This document shows, in pieces, positions 19,917 to 28,891 of a stretch of DNA of 64,000 nucleotides (within the stretch, counting starts at the first letter, position 1; every line of letters starts with the position of its first letter). The notes under the pieces were generated by a model. It made no database searches. It worked only from the letters and a program-made list of their open reading frames with translations, and was not told where the DNA came from. Position numbers and translations under genes: made by a program. This stretch comes from Sphingobium naphthae (lineage in GTDB: Bacteria > Pseudomonadota > Alphaproteobacteria > Sphingomonadales > Sphingomonadaceae). The stretch covers positions 1-64,000 of the forward strand of contig NZ_JAJGNO010000008.1 in the NCBI RefSeq assembly GCF_020782235.1, written 5' to 3'.

Positions 19917-21890
19917 TCAGGCAGCCTGCTCGGCAATCTCGTCAGATTCTTCTGCGTTGACCGCCTCGTCTCCTTCGTGGTCGGTCAATTGGACTTCCTC
20001 GGCACTGGCGAAACGCATGATCGGCGGAACCCAAGCCTGCGCCCGCTCCTTGACGTCGGCCTCGCCGATGAAATTGCCGGAGAAGATGCGCTCGGCTGCA
20101 CTCGCCAGTTCGGCCTTCTTCGATGCAGCATAGCGACTGACCAGTTCAGGACCGCCGGCGGTGTCGAGTGCTTCGAGCGTGCGGGCCTTGGCCACCCGGT
20201 CGAAGTAATTCGTCGCAGTGGGACGCCACCAATGCGCGGTCTCAATTTCGAGCAGGGAGCCGAGCGCCTCGTGCAGCGGCGCCGAGCGTTCGCCTTCGCA
20301 CGCGAGGCTCGCGACAAGCGTGCGCGAGACGACATGGCCAAGCCAGGCCGAACGCGCCTCGTCCGAAAGCGCCCGGAACCTGGCAAACCGCTCGACATCG
20401 CTTGTCCCAGCACGCCAGCTTTCATCGAGCGACCCGGCGAATTCTGCTAGCGCAGCGCTCGCCGGCGCATCCTTGGCTTCGAACCCGGCAACCGGGCCTG
20501 ATGCCACCGGACCCACCAGTGTCGACGCCTTCTTGGCGCGCCAATTATGCCCATCGGCATCGGCGAGTGTGAAGACCATGAAGTCGAGAGCCAGTGCCGG
20601 ATCGTTGGCGAGATGGATCGCCAGGATGTCGCGGCGCTGCATGGCCAGTTCATCAAGCAGGCGCTGGGAAAGCGAGCTTCCTTTGGGCTTTGCCGTTCCG
20701 CTGTCCTCGACTGCCTCGATAGGACCTTCGTCGGTGATGACCTCGGTCTCGGTGTAGTACTGCGGGACCAAGGTCGGCTCGCCATTGCGCGAGAGGACTA
20801 GGAAGGCACCAGCCTCGGATTTCAGTTCGTCGGCGAGTACCGGCGGCCGGTCATTGAGCGCGCGCATGGCGCGGTCGATCACCACGAGTTCCTGTTCGGC
20901 TTTGGCGACCTCGTCCTCGTCGCTGTCTTCGTCTTCGAGCACTGCGGCGACGCGATCGTAGCCGGCCTCGAGCTCGCCAAGTTCCTTCGCTTCCTGTTCG
21001 GTCATGGGCGCAGGCTCGCAGGGCAAGCGACCAAGACCTTCGATGAGATCGTGACTGACATAGTTGCCAAGCGTCGGCCGCACCCAGGCAAAGCCGTATT
21101 CAAGCGCAGTTTTTTCTGCCGCTTCCTCCATGGCCTTGTGCGCAAGGTCCTCGAGCAGCGCAACATCGATCCAGCTCTCGCTGGCATCATCGTCGAACAG
21201 TTCGCGCTCGATCCGGCCACCTGCAGCGAGGTAGACATCGCGTCCGACGAGCACAGCGCGCGGATCGGAACCGCGCACTGTCGCCTCAAGCACCATGCGG
21301 CGGATCGTGTCGGGCGTGATCTGATACCAGGCATCCTGCAGCTCGGCATAGACATGCGCCTGGCGATCGATGTCGGAAATCGCGCCATAGGCCTTGGCCA
21401 TGTCGAGCGTGATCGTGCCTTCTGCGAGCGCTTCGAAGACGCAGGGTGCGAGGCTTGCCAGGCGCAGGCGCCCTTCGACGAAACGGACGGTGAGGCCGAA
21501 GCGGCGCGCCACGTCTTCGACCGTGGCACCCGCGTCGATGATCGATGCGAAGGCCTGCGCCTCATCGGCCGGGTTCATCGCGAGACGCTGGAAATTCTCG
21601 GCAAGGCTGGCTTCGCGCACTTCGCTTTCCTCGCCTTCGATGACAAGGCAGGTGACCTCGTGCGTTCCAGGCAACTTGCCTTCTTCGGCGAGCGCCTGCA
21701 GCGCGGCGAGGCGGCGCCCGCCGGCTTCGACCTCGAACTTGCCGCGCTTTGCTTTGCGCACGACGAGGTTCTGCAGCAGGCCGCGCGCGGCGATGTCCGC
21801 CCGCAGCTGGCGATCAGCAAGATCGTCGCTCGACTTGCGCACGTTTCGCGGGCTCGGGACGAGCATCTTCAAGGAAATGGACTGGATCAT
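19917..21890 (-). CDS. ParB/RepB-like partition or regulatory protein, plasmid/ICE type
   Basis: The 657-residue protein has an N-terminal ParB/Srx domain (residues about 5-110) with LVPSPRNVRKS, GGRRLAALQAL and the NTPase-type ENFQRLAMNPADEAQAF motif. A helix-turn-helix follows (about 120-160, TVEDVARRFGLTVRFVEGRL). The remaining 450 residues are an acidic extension not found in chromosomal ParB (about 300 residues) but typical of the large ParB-like proteins on sphingomonad plasmids and ICEs. No ParA gene is adjacent. The ATG at 21890 follows GGAGAACACCC and starts at MIQSISLK. The gene is last in an operon with the methyltransferase-helicase and the primase. Confidence 0.9.
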   Translation of the reverse strand: MIQSISLKMLVPSPRNVRKSSDDLADRQLRADIAARGLLQNLVVRKAKRGKFEVEAGGRRLAALQALAEEGKLPGTHEVTCLVIEGEESEVREASLAENFQRLAMNPADEAQAFASIIDAGATVEDVARRFGLTVRFVEGRLRLASLAPCVFEALAEGTITLDMAKAYGAISDIDRQAHVYAELQDAWYQITPDTIRRMVLEATVRGSDPRAVLVGRDVYLAAGGRIERELFDDDASESWIDVALLEDLAHKAMEEAAEKTALEYGFAWVRPTLGNYVSHDLIEGLGRLPCEPAPMTEQEAKELGELEAGYDRVAAVLEDEDSDEDEVAKAEQELVVIDRAMRALNDRPPVLADELKSEAGAFLVLSRNGEPTLVPQYYTETEVITDEGPIEAVEDSGTAKPKGSSLSQRLLDELAMQRRDILAIHLANDPALALDFMVFTLADADGHNWRAKKASTLVGPVASGPVAGFEAKDAPASAALAEFAGSLDESWRAGTSDVERFARFRALSDEARSAWLGHVVSRTLVASLACEGERSAPLHEALGSLLEIETAHWWRPTATNYFDRVAKARTLEALDTAGGPELVSRYAASKKAELASAAERIFSGNFIGEADVKERAQAWVPPIMRFASAEEVQLTDHEGDEAVNAEESDEIAEQAA

Positions 21891-21993
21891 GGGTGTTCTC
21901 CTGATGGAATGAAGGCGCAGGTGAGGATCACGAGGCCCACAGGCCCAAAGGGCTCCCTCCACTCTCATTGTGTGATCTGGGTCTGCTTGCGGA

Positions 21994-24900
21994 TCAGGCG
22001 GCAAGCGCGGGGAGCACCGACGAGGCCTTGGAAACCGGCACGAACAGCCGCGTGCGGTACCGGATGATCTCGGTGAAGCAGCCCTTGCCCTTGTACCAGT
22101 CGAGCCGGTCAGGGGAGAAGCCGGTCAGTTCGAGGCGCTGTTCGCCGCCGACCAGCGAGCGCTTCACGGTGATTGGATCGTGGCTTGCGAGACCCAGCGG
22201 TTTTCCGCTTGCGATGACGAGCTTGCCGATCTGCTCTGCCGCTGGTCCGGCAACTCCGGAAAGACCAAAGGTCTTGGCGATCGCAGCGAGATCGAAATCG
22301 AGCACTTCGCGGCCGATAATCGACTGACCATCGTCAGCAACGAGCCGGGTGACACGTACATGATCGCCGGGCAGACGCTTCCAGACCGGAAGCAATAGCC
22401 CGGTGGCAAGATGGACGCGCTCGGTCACTGGCGAGGTGGCCAACTCCTCTTCCTCGGCACTCCAACCGCTCGTGAACTCGGTGATGCCGATCTCTTCCCA
22501 CAGGCTTTCATCAAGCGCCTCAAGCGTCCAGTTCGCGGACTTGAGCGGACGCAGCAGGCGCCGGCGTTCGATTACCGCCCCGTCATCTGCGATAAGACGA
22601 CGGGCTGGAACCGACAGTGCGACTTTGCCCGAGCGCGTATTGCGCATCGGGATTGCGTGCGGGCTGCCGATCTCGTGCATCCGCACCAGGCGCTGCAGTC
22701 GAAGAGGCCGAAGATGCCTGGTCAGTTCGAGCGAGACGAGGCGGGTCTCGGCTCCGGTCACGGGATCGGTGCGCAGGAGCTCATCGGCAAGCACTGTGAA
22801 GTGATCGACCCTGACCGTCTCGAGTCCCTGGTCGAGCGTTCCCGCCTCGCGCGCAGCTTCGATCCGCGCTTCGACCAGCCCGAGATATTCTTCGAAGATC
22901 GAGTTTTGCAGTGCGATCGGCAGGGCGAGGATCCGGTTGAGCCAGCGCTGGATCGTCGGGAGATTGTCGGTCAGCCCGCCATCGGGGTTTTCAAGCCGGA
23001 GGCCGGTCCTTTCGACGAATTTCCCGAAACTCGTGGCTTCGAGCCTGCCGTCATAGAGCAGCTGGAACCAGCGGCTGAGCGCGTCGCGCGCATAGTCGCT
23101 TTCGAGATTGTCAGCCGGGTCGAACAGGTTTTGCCCGCCGGTCTGGCGCTGGCCGCGCGTCAGCGCGCCCAATGCGTCGAGCCTTCGCGCGATGGTCGAG
23201 ATGAACCGGCGTTCGCCCTTCACGTCGGTGGTCACCGGCCGGAACAGCGGCGCCGAGGCCTGGTTGGTGCGGTTGGTACGACCGAGCCCCTGGATGGCAT
23301 TGTCTGCGCGCCAGCCCGGCTCGAGCAGGAAATGGACCCTGCGCTGCTGGTTCCTGCAGCCAAGGTCGGCATGGTAGGAACGCCCCGTGCCGCCCGCATC
23401 CGAGAAGACCAGGATGCGCTTGGTTCCTTCCATAAAGCTCTGCGCTTCGGCGACATTGGCACTGGGGCTTCGCCGTTCGAGGCGCTGCTGACCATCTCGT
23501 CCTGATACCAGCCTGCGGGTCCGACCCGTGACCTCGGCAACCGCCTCGGTCCCGAAATGCTCGATGATCGCGTCGAGTGCTGTGGCAATTGGCGGCAACG
23601 CGCAGAGCTGTTCGATCAGCGCATCACGCGCAACGATTGCACGTGGGCAGGAGACGGGATTACCCTGTTCATCGCTCATTGCCTCGGAGCGAAGATTGCC
23701 GTCCTCGTCGGCAAAGATCTGCATCAGGCGCACCGGAAAGCTCTTGGTGAGGTAGTCGATGACATATTCGCGCGGGGAGAGATCGATATCGAGCGCTTCG
23801 CGTTCTTCGTCGGAAAGGTCGGCCAGGCGCCGGTCGAGCATGGCCTCGGCGGTCGAGACCAGCTGCACGACGACCGAATGGCCGTCACCAAGCGCTGCTT
23901 CCATCGCGGGGATCAGGCTCGGCAGTTTCATCGAGAGCAGAAGCTGGGCAAAGAAGCGCTGCTTGGTGCCTTCGAAGATCGACAGCGCCGCAGCCTTGGC
24001 GTTGCGATTGAGTGTATCGCCGCTGTCCTCGTCGACCACGCGGGTTGCTTCGAGCGCAGCCTCGAGGTTGCGGTGAATGATCGCCCAGGCGTCGGCATAG
24101 GCATCGTAGATCCGCACCTGCGCTTCCGTCAGTTTCTGTTCGAGGATCTCGTACTCGACCCCGGCAAAGGACAGCGCGCGGGCGAGATAGAGTCCCTGGG
24201 CCTTGAGGTCGCGGGCGACGAGTTCCATCGCCGCCACGCCGCCGGCGCGGATCTCGGTCATGAACGCCTCGTGGCTCGGGAATGGGGTCTCGGGTCCCCA
24301 GATGCCGAGCCGAGAAGTATAGCCGAGGTTGGCGATGTCCGATGCCCCGGTGGCAGACGCATAGAGCAAACGGGCGCGCGGCAGATGGTTCTGCAGCCTG
24401 AGACCCGCCATGCCCTGTTCGGAGCCCTTGACCTTGCCGCGGGTCGAGGAGGACCCGAGTGCATTGGCCATGGCGTGGGCCTCATCGAAGGCGATCACGC
24501 CCTCGAAATCCTCACCCGCCCAGGCAAGGAGCTGGTCTAGCCGCGTGTCCTCGGCGCGGCCCGAGCGCAGCGTCGGATAGGTGACGAAGAGAATGCCTTC
24601 GGACATCGTTACGGGGTGACCGAGCTTCCAACGCGAGAGCGGCTGGATATCGAGCGGCAGGCCGCCAAGCGCCTCCCAGTCGCGGCGCGCATCTTCAAGC
24701 AACGCCTCGTTCTTGGTGATCCAGACATGGCGGCGCTCGCCTGTGAGCCACCGATCCATGATAACCGCTGCGATCTGCCGTCCCTTACCCGCTCCGGTCC
24801 CGTCGCCAAGGAAGAAGCCCTGTCGGTAGGCGTGCCCATCTTCGGACAGTTCCAGCGAGGTGCCCTCCTGGCTGACACTGAACTGACCCGGAAGATCGCG

Positions 24901-26241
24901 CGCGAACGCCTGGGCAGCGTAGACCAGTGTCTCGCATTGCGCTTCGGAGAGCAGGCCACCGGCCTGCCAACCTGCGGGGAGACGCGGGGTGACTTCAGGC
25001 TTCGGTGCCGCGACCGAACCCATGGCGACCGATTCCACGAGCGGGGTGGGATGAACGGGCGCGTCTTCGAACGCGATGCGGCTGGGCCGGTAAGGCAGGT
25101 AGATGCCTGTCTGTTCAGGCACCGGCGCAGGTTCGGTTAGGACCGAATAGGTCAGGTCGATCACATTCGTTGTGGCTCTTTGTGTCGCTTCAAAAGGCGC
25201 CACCGGCCGGATCGGCGTTCGTTGGGTCGAAGTCTTGCCAAGGAGACGCACTGGCTTGCCGACTGGCAGACGATGGAGGCTGGCGGAGGTCTGCGTTCGT
25301 GGCGGGAGCGCAGTGATGAGCTCGTGGAGCTCGATCAGGTCAGCAGTAGCTCCGGTGATCGGGGGCGAGGACGCAGTCGGCGTCTTGTCGATCACGACCA
25401 AGCGAACGGCAATTCCCGTGCCCGTCCGGCGAAACATCTGCTGCAAGCGAACATCGAGGAGCAGCGACGCTTCGTCCTGTGCCTTGGCGAAAGTGGAAGC
25501 ATCGAAGCCATCGGGCATGATCGCGACAATCCTCGCCCCAGCAGCAGCGGCCCGGATCGCACCGCGCAGGTGACGCATGGCAGTTTCGCCGTCCTTGCCG
25601 CGTTCCTGGCTGTGAGCGAACGGCGGGTTCATCAGCACGGCCGACGGGAAAGGGCCGCGAAGCAGGTCGGCGATCAGTTCGCCATCATGCGCGGTGATCG
25701 CAGCCGAAGGGTAGATGTGGCCCAGGCTATCTCGTCTTGCCGGATCGATCTCGTTGAGGAGCAGCGAGGCATTCTGGACGCAGGCCCAAAGCGCAAGGGC
25801 GCCATTCCCGGCAGACGGTTCGAGCAGCATGTCACTCGCCGACATCGCTGCGGCCTTCGCCATAAGCCAGGCCAGCATCGGCGGGGTCGAGAACTGCTGG
25901 AGCTCGACCTGTGCTTCGCTACGAACATGCCGGGGCGGCAAGGCTGCTTCGAGCCAGTCGAAACGCGCGTCGGCTTCGTGCACGTTCGTCTCCAGATCGA
26001 TCCGCGAAGACTCGCGAAGCCAGAGCAATGCGCCAATCTCGACCGCGTTGTTATAGTCATCGATGGTCCAGGCGCTTCCCCAGTCCTGAACGCCGGTTTC
26101 CTCGGCGAACAGACCGGAAATGTCGGCACGGGAAAGATGATGCCCCGAGGCGAGAAGTTCGGCAATCCTCACACCGATAGCGTATGCCACGGATGCTGAC
26201 GGCAAATGCTCGCTGGCGGGAAACAGGTCTGATTGAAACAT
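21994..26241 (-). CDS. Methyltransferase plus Strawberry-notch helicase fusion (DarB-like)
   Basis: The 1,415-residue protein combines two modules. Residues about 110-290 are a Rossmann-fold DNA methyltransferase with the SAM motif LLEPSAGNGALAL (about 140) and the catalytic NPPF (about 205), typical of N6-adenine methylases. Residues about 425-1400 are a superfamily-2 helicase of the Strawberry-notch type, with Walker A GDGTGAGKGRQIAAV (about 478-492), Walker B VIAFDEAHAMANA (about 582-594), and a helicase C domain containing FSDAGGTGRSYHADLGC and GLGRTNRTNQ. This architecture matches 'polyvalent' proteins of conjugative elements and phage P1 DarB, which protects incoming DNA from restriction. 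The start follows GGAGGACGAATTGCC. Target specificity is unknown. Confidence 0.92.
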   Translation of the reverse strand: MFQSDLFPASEHLPSASVAYAIGVRIAELLASGHHLSRADISGLFAEETGVQDWGSAWTIDDYNNAVEIGALLWLRESSRIDLETNVHEADARFDWLEAALPPRHVRSEAQVELQQFSTPPMLAWLMAKAAAMSASDMLLEPSAGNGALALWACVQNASLLLNEIDPARRDSLGHIYPSAAITAHDGELIADLLRGPFPSAVLMNPPFAHSQERGKDGETAMRHLRGAIRAAAAGARIVAIMPDGFDASTFAKAQDEASLLLDVRLQQMFRRTGTGIAVRLVVIDKTPTASSPPITGATADLIELHELITALPPRTQTSASLHRLPVGKPVRLLGKTSTQRTPIRPVAPFEATQRATTNVIDLTYSVLTEPAPVPEQTGIYLPYRPSRIAFEDAPVHPTPLVESVAMGSVAAPKPEVTPRLPAGWQAGGLLSEAQCETLVYAAQAFARDLPGQFSVSQEGTSLELSEDGHAYRQGFFLGDGTGAGKGRQIAAVIMDRWLTGERRHVWITKNEALLEDARRDWEALGGLPLDIQPLSRWKLGHPVTMSEGILFVTYPTLRSGRAEDTRLDQLLAWAGEDFEGVIAFDEAHAMANALGSSSTRGKVKGSEQGMAGLRLQNHLPRARLLYASATGASDIANLGYTSRLGIWGPETPFPSHEAFMTEIRAGGVAAMELVARDLKAQGLYLARALSFAGVEYEILEQKLTEAQVRIYDAYADAWAIIHRNLEAALEATRVVDEDSGDTLNRNAKAAALSIFEGTKQRFFAQLLLSMKLPSLIPAMEAALGDGHSVVVQLVSTAEAMLDRRLADLSDEEREALDIDLSPREYVIDYLTKSFPVRLMQIFADEDGNLRSEAMSDEQGNPVSCPRAIVARDALIEQLCALPPIATALDAIIEHFGTEAVAEVTGRTRRLVSGRDGQQRLERRSPSANVAEAQSFMEGTKRILVFSDAGGTGRSYHADLGCRNQQRRVHFLLEPGWRADNAIQGLGRTNRTNQASAPLFRPVTTDVKGERRFISTIARRLDALGALTRGQRQTGGQNLFDPADNLESDYARDALSRWFQLLYDGRLEATSFGKFVERTGLRLENPDGGLTDNLPTIQRWLNRILALPIALQNSIFEEYLGLVEARIEAAREAGTLDQGLETVRVDHFTVLADELLRTDPVTGAETRLVSLELTRHLRPLRLQRLVRMHEIGSPHAIPMRNTRSGKVALSVPARRLIADDGAVIERRRLLRPLKSANWTLEALDESLWEEIGITEFTSGWSAEEEELATSPVTERVHLATGLLLPVWKRLPGDHVRVTRLVADDGQSIIGREVLDFDLAAIAKTFGLSGVAGPAAEQIGKLVIASGKPLGLASHDPITVKRSLVGGEQRLELTGFSPDRLDWYKGKGCFTEIIRYRTRLFVPVSKASSVLPALAA

Positions 26242-26316
26242 GGCAATTCGTCCTCCTGATGGGAGCATCGGGACACGCCCTCTGCCGGATCAGGAATTCG
26301 AGAAGCTCTCTCTCCT

Positions 26317-27231
26317 CTACCGCGCCGCTTTGCGGCGCAGCCATGCTGTCAGTTCATCGTTCCAGTCAGTGTCGCGTGAGGATGGTTTGCGAACGTGGAT
26401 CGTCCGCCCTTCGCGGGCATTAGCGGCCGCGCCACGCGACGCAGCCAGCTCGCCGCCAGCATCATGATCGACGAAGAGGTGAAGCTCGGCCACGCTCTCG
26501 GGCACGCTGACGAGACCGAAGCGCTCATTGCCCAGGGTCGCCCAGACGGGAATGCCGGTAAGAGCATAGGCCGACATCGCGCTCTCGATCCCCTCGGCGA
26601 GGCCGAGCTTGCCGGAAACTGGAGCGAAGAGACGAACAGCAGATTCACCGAGCGCGCCGAGCGCGCGTTTCGGCTTTTCGAAAGCGGCCTTGCCTGAAGC
26701 CTCGGTAGACAGGAACGTGCGGTGGATGGCGATCGGGCCCTCGTCGAGGCTGACTGCCGCGATCATGGCGGGCAGAAAGCGGGCCCGTCCTTTCGGGCCA
26801 AGCGGCGTTCGTGGATGAAAACGGAGCGCCGATGATGCGGCAAGGATACCGCGGATCTCAAGATATGCCTTTGCCGGACTGGCACGCAGTGGCTGTGCGT
26901 CGCGCCAGATCCTCAGCGCTGCCGCCGAGGGTTTGCGGGTGTTGGTCGATTCGGGTTCGTTGGTGGCCGCAGAAACTGAAAAGAGCGCCGGTGCCTCGAA
27001 ACCTTCACGCGCCAATGCAGACAACACGCTCTGCTGATCGCATCCCGCGAAACAGTAAAAGAGGATAGCTTGTCGGCCGAGCGACACACCGAGTGACGGC
27101 GTGCGGTCATCATGCGCAGGGCAGCAGGCCATGCCCCTTGTGCCCGACCATTTGCCCCCTCGCGATTCGCAAATGCGACGGGCGGTCTCGACAAGCGACC
27201 GGTTGCGATGAGTTTGGACAGACAGGGACAT
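26317..27231 (-). CDS. Toprim-domain primase, mobile-element type
   Basis: The 304-residue protein has an N-terminal CHC2-like zinc finger (residues about 36-64, ACCPAHDDRTPS then YCFAGCD). A linker region follows, then a C-terminal Toprim domain (about 205-290) with GLAEGIESAMSAYALTG, whose Glu is catalytic, and ELHLFVDHDAGGE, the D-x-D motif. Proteins of this build prime DNA synthesis on plasmids, ICEs and phages, for example after single-strand transfer. No helicase domain is fused. It is the first gene of the minus-strand operon and lies 75 bases ahead of the methyltransferase-helicase gene. Its promoter region is shared with the divergent lytic transglycosylase and includes a LexA box. 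Confidence 0.9.
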   Translation of the reverse strand: MSLSVQTHRNRSLVETARRICESRGGKWSGTRGMACCPAHDDRTPSLGVSLGRQAILFYCFAGCDQQSVLSALAREGFEAPALFSVSAATNEPESTNTRKPSAAALRIWRDAQPLRASPAKAYLEIRGILAASSALRFHPRTPLGPKGRARFLPAMIAAVSLDEGPIAIHRTFLSTEASGKAAFEKPKRALGALGESAVRLFAPVSGKLGLAEGIESAMSAYALTGIPVWATLGNERFGLVSVPESVAELHLFVDHDAGGELAASRGAAANAREGRTIHVRKPSSRDTDWNDELTAWLRRKAAR

Positions 27232-27320
27232 GCGAACTCCTCAGCATGCAAAGTGGCCCCCTCATCAGCGTTCCTCTCCTCTCCCGAAGGCAGGCATTAG
27301 CTGCTTTCCTACAGGAATAT

Positions 27321-27335
27321 GTTCTACTTATGTTC
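27321..27335. promoter_or_regulatory. LexA (SOS) box in the island's divergent promoter region
   Basis: The sequence GTTC-TACTTAT-GTTC matches the alphaproteobacterial LexA consensus GTTC-N7-GTTC exactly. It lies 35 bases before the lytic transglycosylase start and 90 bases before the primase start, so it could control either or both. Confidence 0.7.
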
Positions 27336-27369
27336 TATCTCGATTCGAATCAATGGAGCACCACTCGAG

Positions 27370-27954
27370 ATGACCTACCTCAATCGTCGGACCGCGATAG
27401 CGGTCGCCTGTCTGGGGATGATCGCGACCTCCTTACAGCAAGTCCGCGCCCAGGATTTCACCTTGTTCGAGCACGCGATCGTTCCGCCGAAGACGGACCA
27501 GCAGCCGGCAAGGGAATATCTTCCTGCAATCTACCAGGCCGAGCCAGCAAACGTATCCTACCGGGAAGGCTTGTATATGGCGGCGATAGCCGAGGCTGAA
27601 CGCCGTTACGGGCTTCCGACCAACCTGCTTCGTGCTCTTATTTGGGCTGAGTCTCGCTTCAATCCGATGGCTGTTAGTCCAGCCGGTGCTGCCGGGCTGG
27701 CTCAGCTTATGCCGGCCACGGCGAGAGAACTGGGCGTCCGGAACCGTCATGACCCTCTTGCATCGATCGACGGTGGCGCCAGGTACCTTCGCGATATGTT
27801 GGACCGGTTCGACGCAGTCCACCTGGCCCTGGCAGCTTACAATGCTGGCCCAGGTGCCGTCTCCCGATCACGCGGCATTCCCAACCATGGTGAAACGCCG
27901 CAATATGTCCGGTCTGTGTTGGGACGTTGGCAAGCAATTGGTACGTACAATTGA
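27370..27954 (+). CDS. Lytic transglycosylase, conjugation-associated (VirB1/TrbN-like)
   Basis: The 194-residue protein has a signal peptide (RRTAIAVACLGMIATSLQQ, cleavage after VRAQ) and a lysozyme-like SLT domain (about 75-185). The catalytic Glu is in LIWAESRFNPMAVSPAGAAG, followed by LMPATARELGV and AYNAGPGAV. Such enzymes open the peptidoglycan for secretion or conjugation machines. Its location on an integrative element next to maintenance genes fits a transfer role, though the rest of the apparatus is outside the window. The ATG at 27370 gives the signal peptide; an in-frame ATG at 27319 overlaps the LexA box and is unlikely. Confidence 0.92.
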   Translation: MTYLNRRTAIAVACLGMIATSLQQVRAQDFTLFEHAIVPPKTDQQPAREYLPAIYQAEPANVSYREGLYMAAIAEAERRYGLPTNLLRALIWAESRFNPMAVSPAGAAGLAQLMPATARELGVRNRHDPLASIDGGARYLRDMLDRFDAVHLALAAYNAGPGAVSRSRGIPNHGETPQYVRSVLGRWQAIGTYN

Positions 27955-28018
27955 CGAAACTGCCTGATTTTCGGCTATTGTCTGAAATCATGTGCCCGAA
28001 TGAAGACGGACAACGCTA

Positions 28019-28570
28019 GTGAGTGAGACCCCCGGTGAGCCGTTCGACTTTCGCAAGGCGTTGAAGGCACAAAAGCGCCGGAAGCTGAGAAAGGAGATCG
28101 CATTGGGTTTGGGAGCATTCGCGATCGTATTTGCTGGAGGGGTGCTGGCACTCAACTGGCCAGTCCATGATGCCAGCCTTGCTAACGACGATCAGCAGCC
28201 TCAGGCTTTATTCCAGCAAGCGAGCTCCCCACAATTCGACATCTGCGGATCCATCCGGCGCACATGCGTCGTGGATGGAGATACTTTCTGGCTTGATGGC
28301 GTGAAGATCCGCATTGCCGACATCGACACTCCCGAAATCAGCGAGCCTCGCTGCGACTATGAGTACCAACTCGGCATGCGTGCGACGTACCTCCTTGTCG
28401 AATTGCTCAATGACGGGCCCTTTGAACTGACGACTATCGGGAGCAGAGATGAGGATCAGTACGGTCGCAAATTGCGGGTCGTAACGCGCGGAGGCCGCTC
28501 GCTTGGCGATCAGCTGGTCAGCGAAGGGCTGGCGCGGACCTGGACCGGGAGACGTGAACCATGGTGCTGA
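28019..28570 (+). CDS. Membrane-anchored thermonuclease-like (SNase) protein
   Basis: The 183-residue product starts at GTG and has a charged N-terminus, one membrane helix (about 27-46, EIALGLGAFAIVFAGGVLAL) and an SNase domain (about 75-183). The conserved residues are visible: VDGDTFWLDGVKIRIADIDT with the catalytic Arg and the Ca-binding Asp pattern, TPE, and DEDQYGRKLRV with the second Arg. The domain would face the periplasm. SNase-fold proteins of this type are frequent on conjugative elements of Alphaproteobacteria. It follows the lytic transglycosylase by 64 bases and overlaps the next gene by 10 bases. Confidence 0.9.
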   Translation: MSETPGEPFDFRKALKAQKRRKLRKEIALGLGAFAIVFAGGVLALNWPVHDASLANDDQQPQALFQQASSPQFDICGSIRRTCVVDGDTFWLDGVKIRIADIDTPEISEPRCDYEYQLGMRATYLLVELLNDGPFELTTIGSRDEDQYGRKLRVVTRGGRSLGDQLVSEGLARTWTGRREPWC

Positions 28571-28755
28571 ACCGCGACCAGGAATTGTGGGCCGTCGCGC
28601 TCTGGGTCGAAAAGAACCATGGCGAAGAGGGACCCGCATATATCGCGCAGCAAATCCAGCGGCTATCCAACGAACGGGACGAGGCAGGCATAGCAACGTG
28701 GAAGACTGTTGCTGAGCGCTTCGATCAACTTAGCTGCAAAAGCTCTACGAACTGA
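28561..28755 (+). CDS. Small conserved protein, DUF6961-like
   Basis: The 64-residue soluble protein has the pattern QELWAVALWVEKNHGEEGP, then YIAQQIQRLSNERDEAGIA and a WKTVAERFDQL helix. It is common in sphingomonads and resembles what is annotated as DUF6961; the name is from memory and was not searched. It starts inside the end of the nuclease gene (10-base overlap), which indicates co-expression. The function is unknown. The helical composition suggests a small helical bundle. Confidence 0.7.
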   Translation: MVLNRDQELWAVALWVEKNHGEEGPAYIAQQIQRLSNERDEAGIATWKTVAERFDQLSCKSSTN

Positions 28756-28766
28756 GGCTCGGCACG

Positions 28767-28871
28767 ATGCGGAATTGGCTTCGGATCTGGGGCATCAGAA
28801 TTGAGTTCGCCGTGCTGGCGTCAGTGTCCCTGATAGGGCTGGTCCTGAGCCTTCAATCCTGCATTGGCTGA
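28767..28871 (+). CDS. Possible 34-residue membrane microprotein
   Basis: A short frame starts 12 bases after the DUF6961-like stop, with a GAGG motif about 10 bases upstream. It encodes a basic N-terminus (RNWLRIWGIRIEF) and one membrane helix (AVLASVSLIGLVLSL), ending in QSCIG. The size, spacing and single-helix layout fit a genuine small membrane protein co-transcribed with the three genes before it. There is no homology evidence. Confidence 0.35.
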   Translation: MRNWLRIWGIRIEFAVLASVSLIGLVLSLQSCIG

Positions 28872-28891
28872 GAAGAAATTCGATCTCCCGA

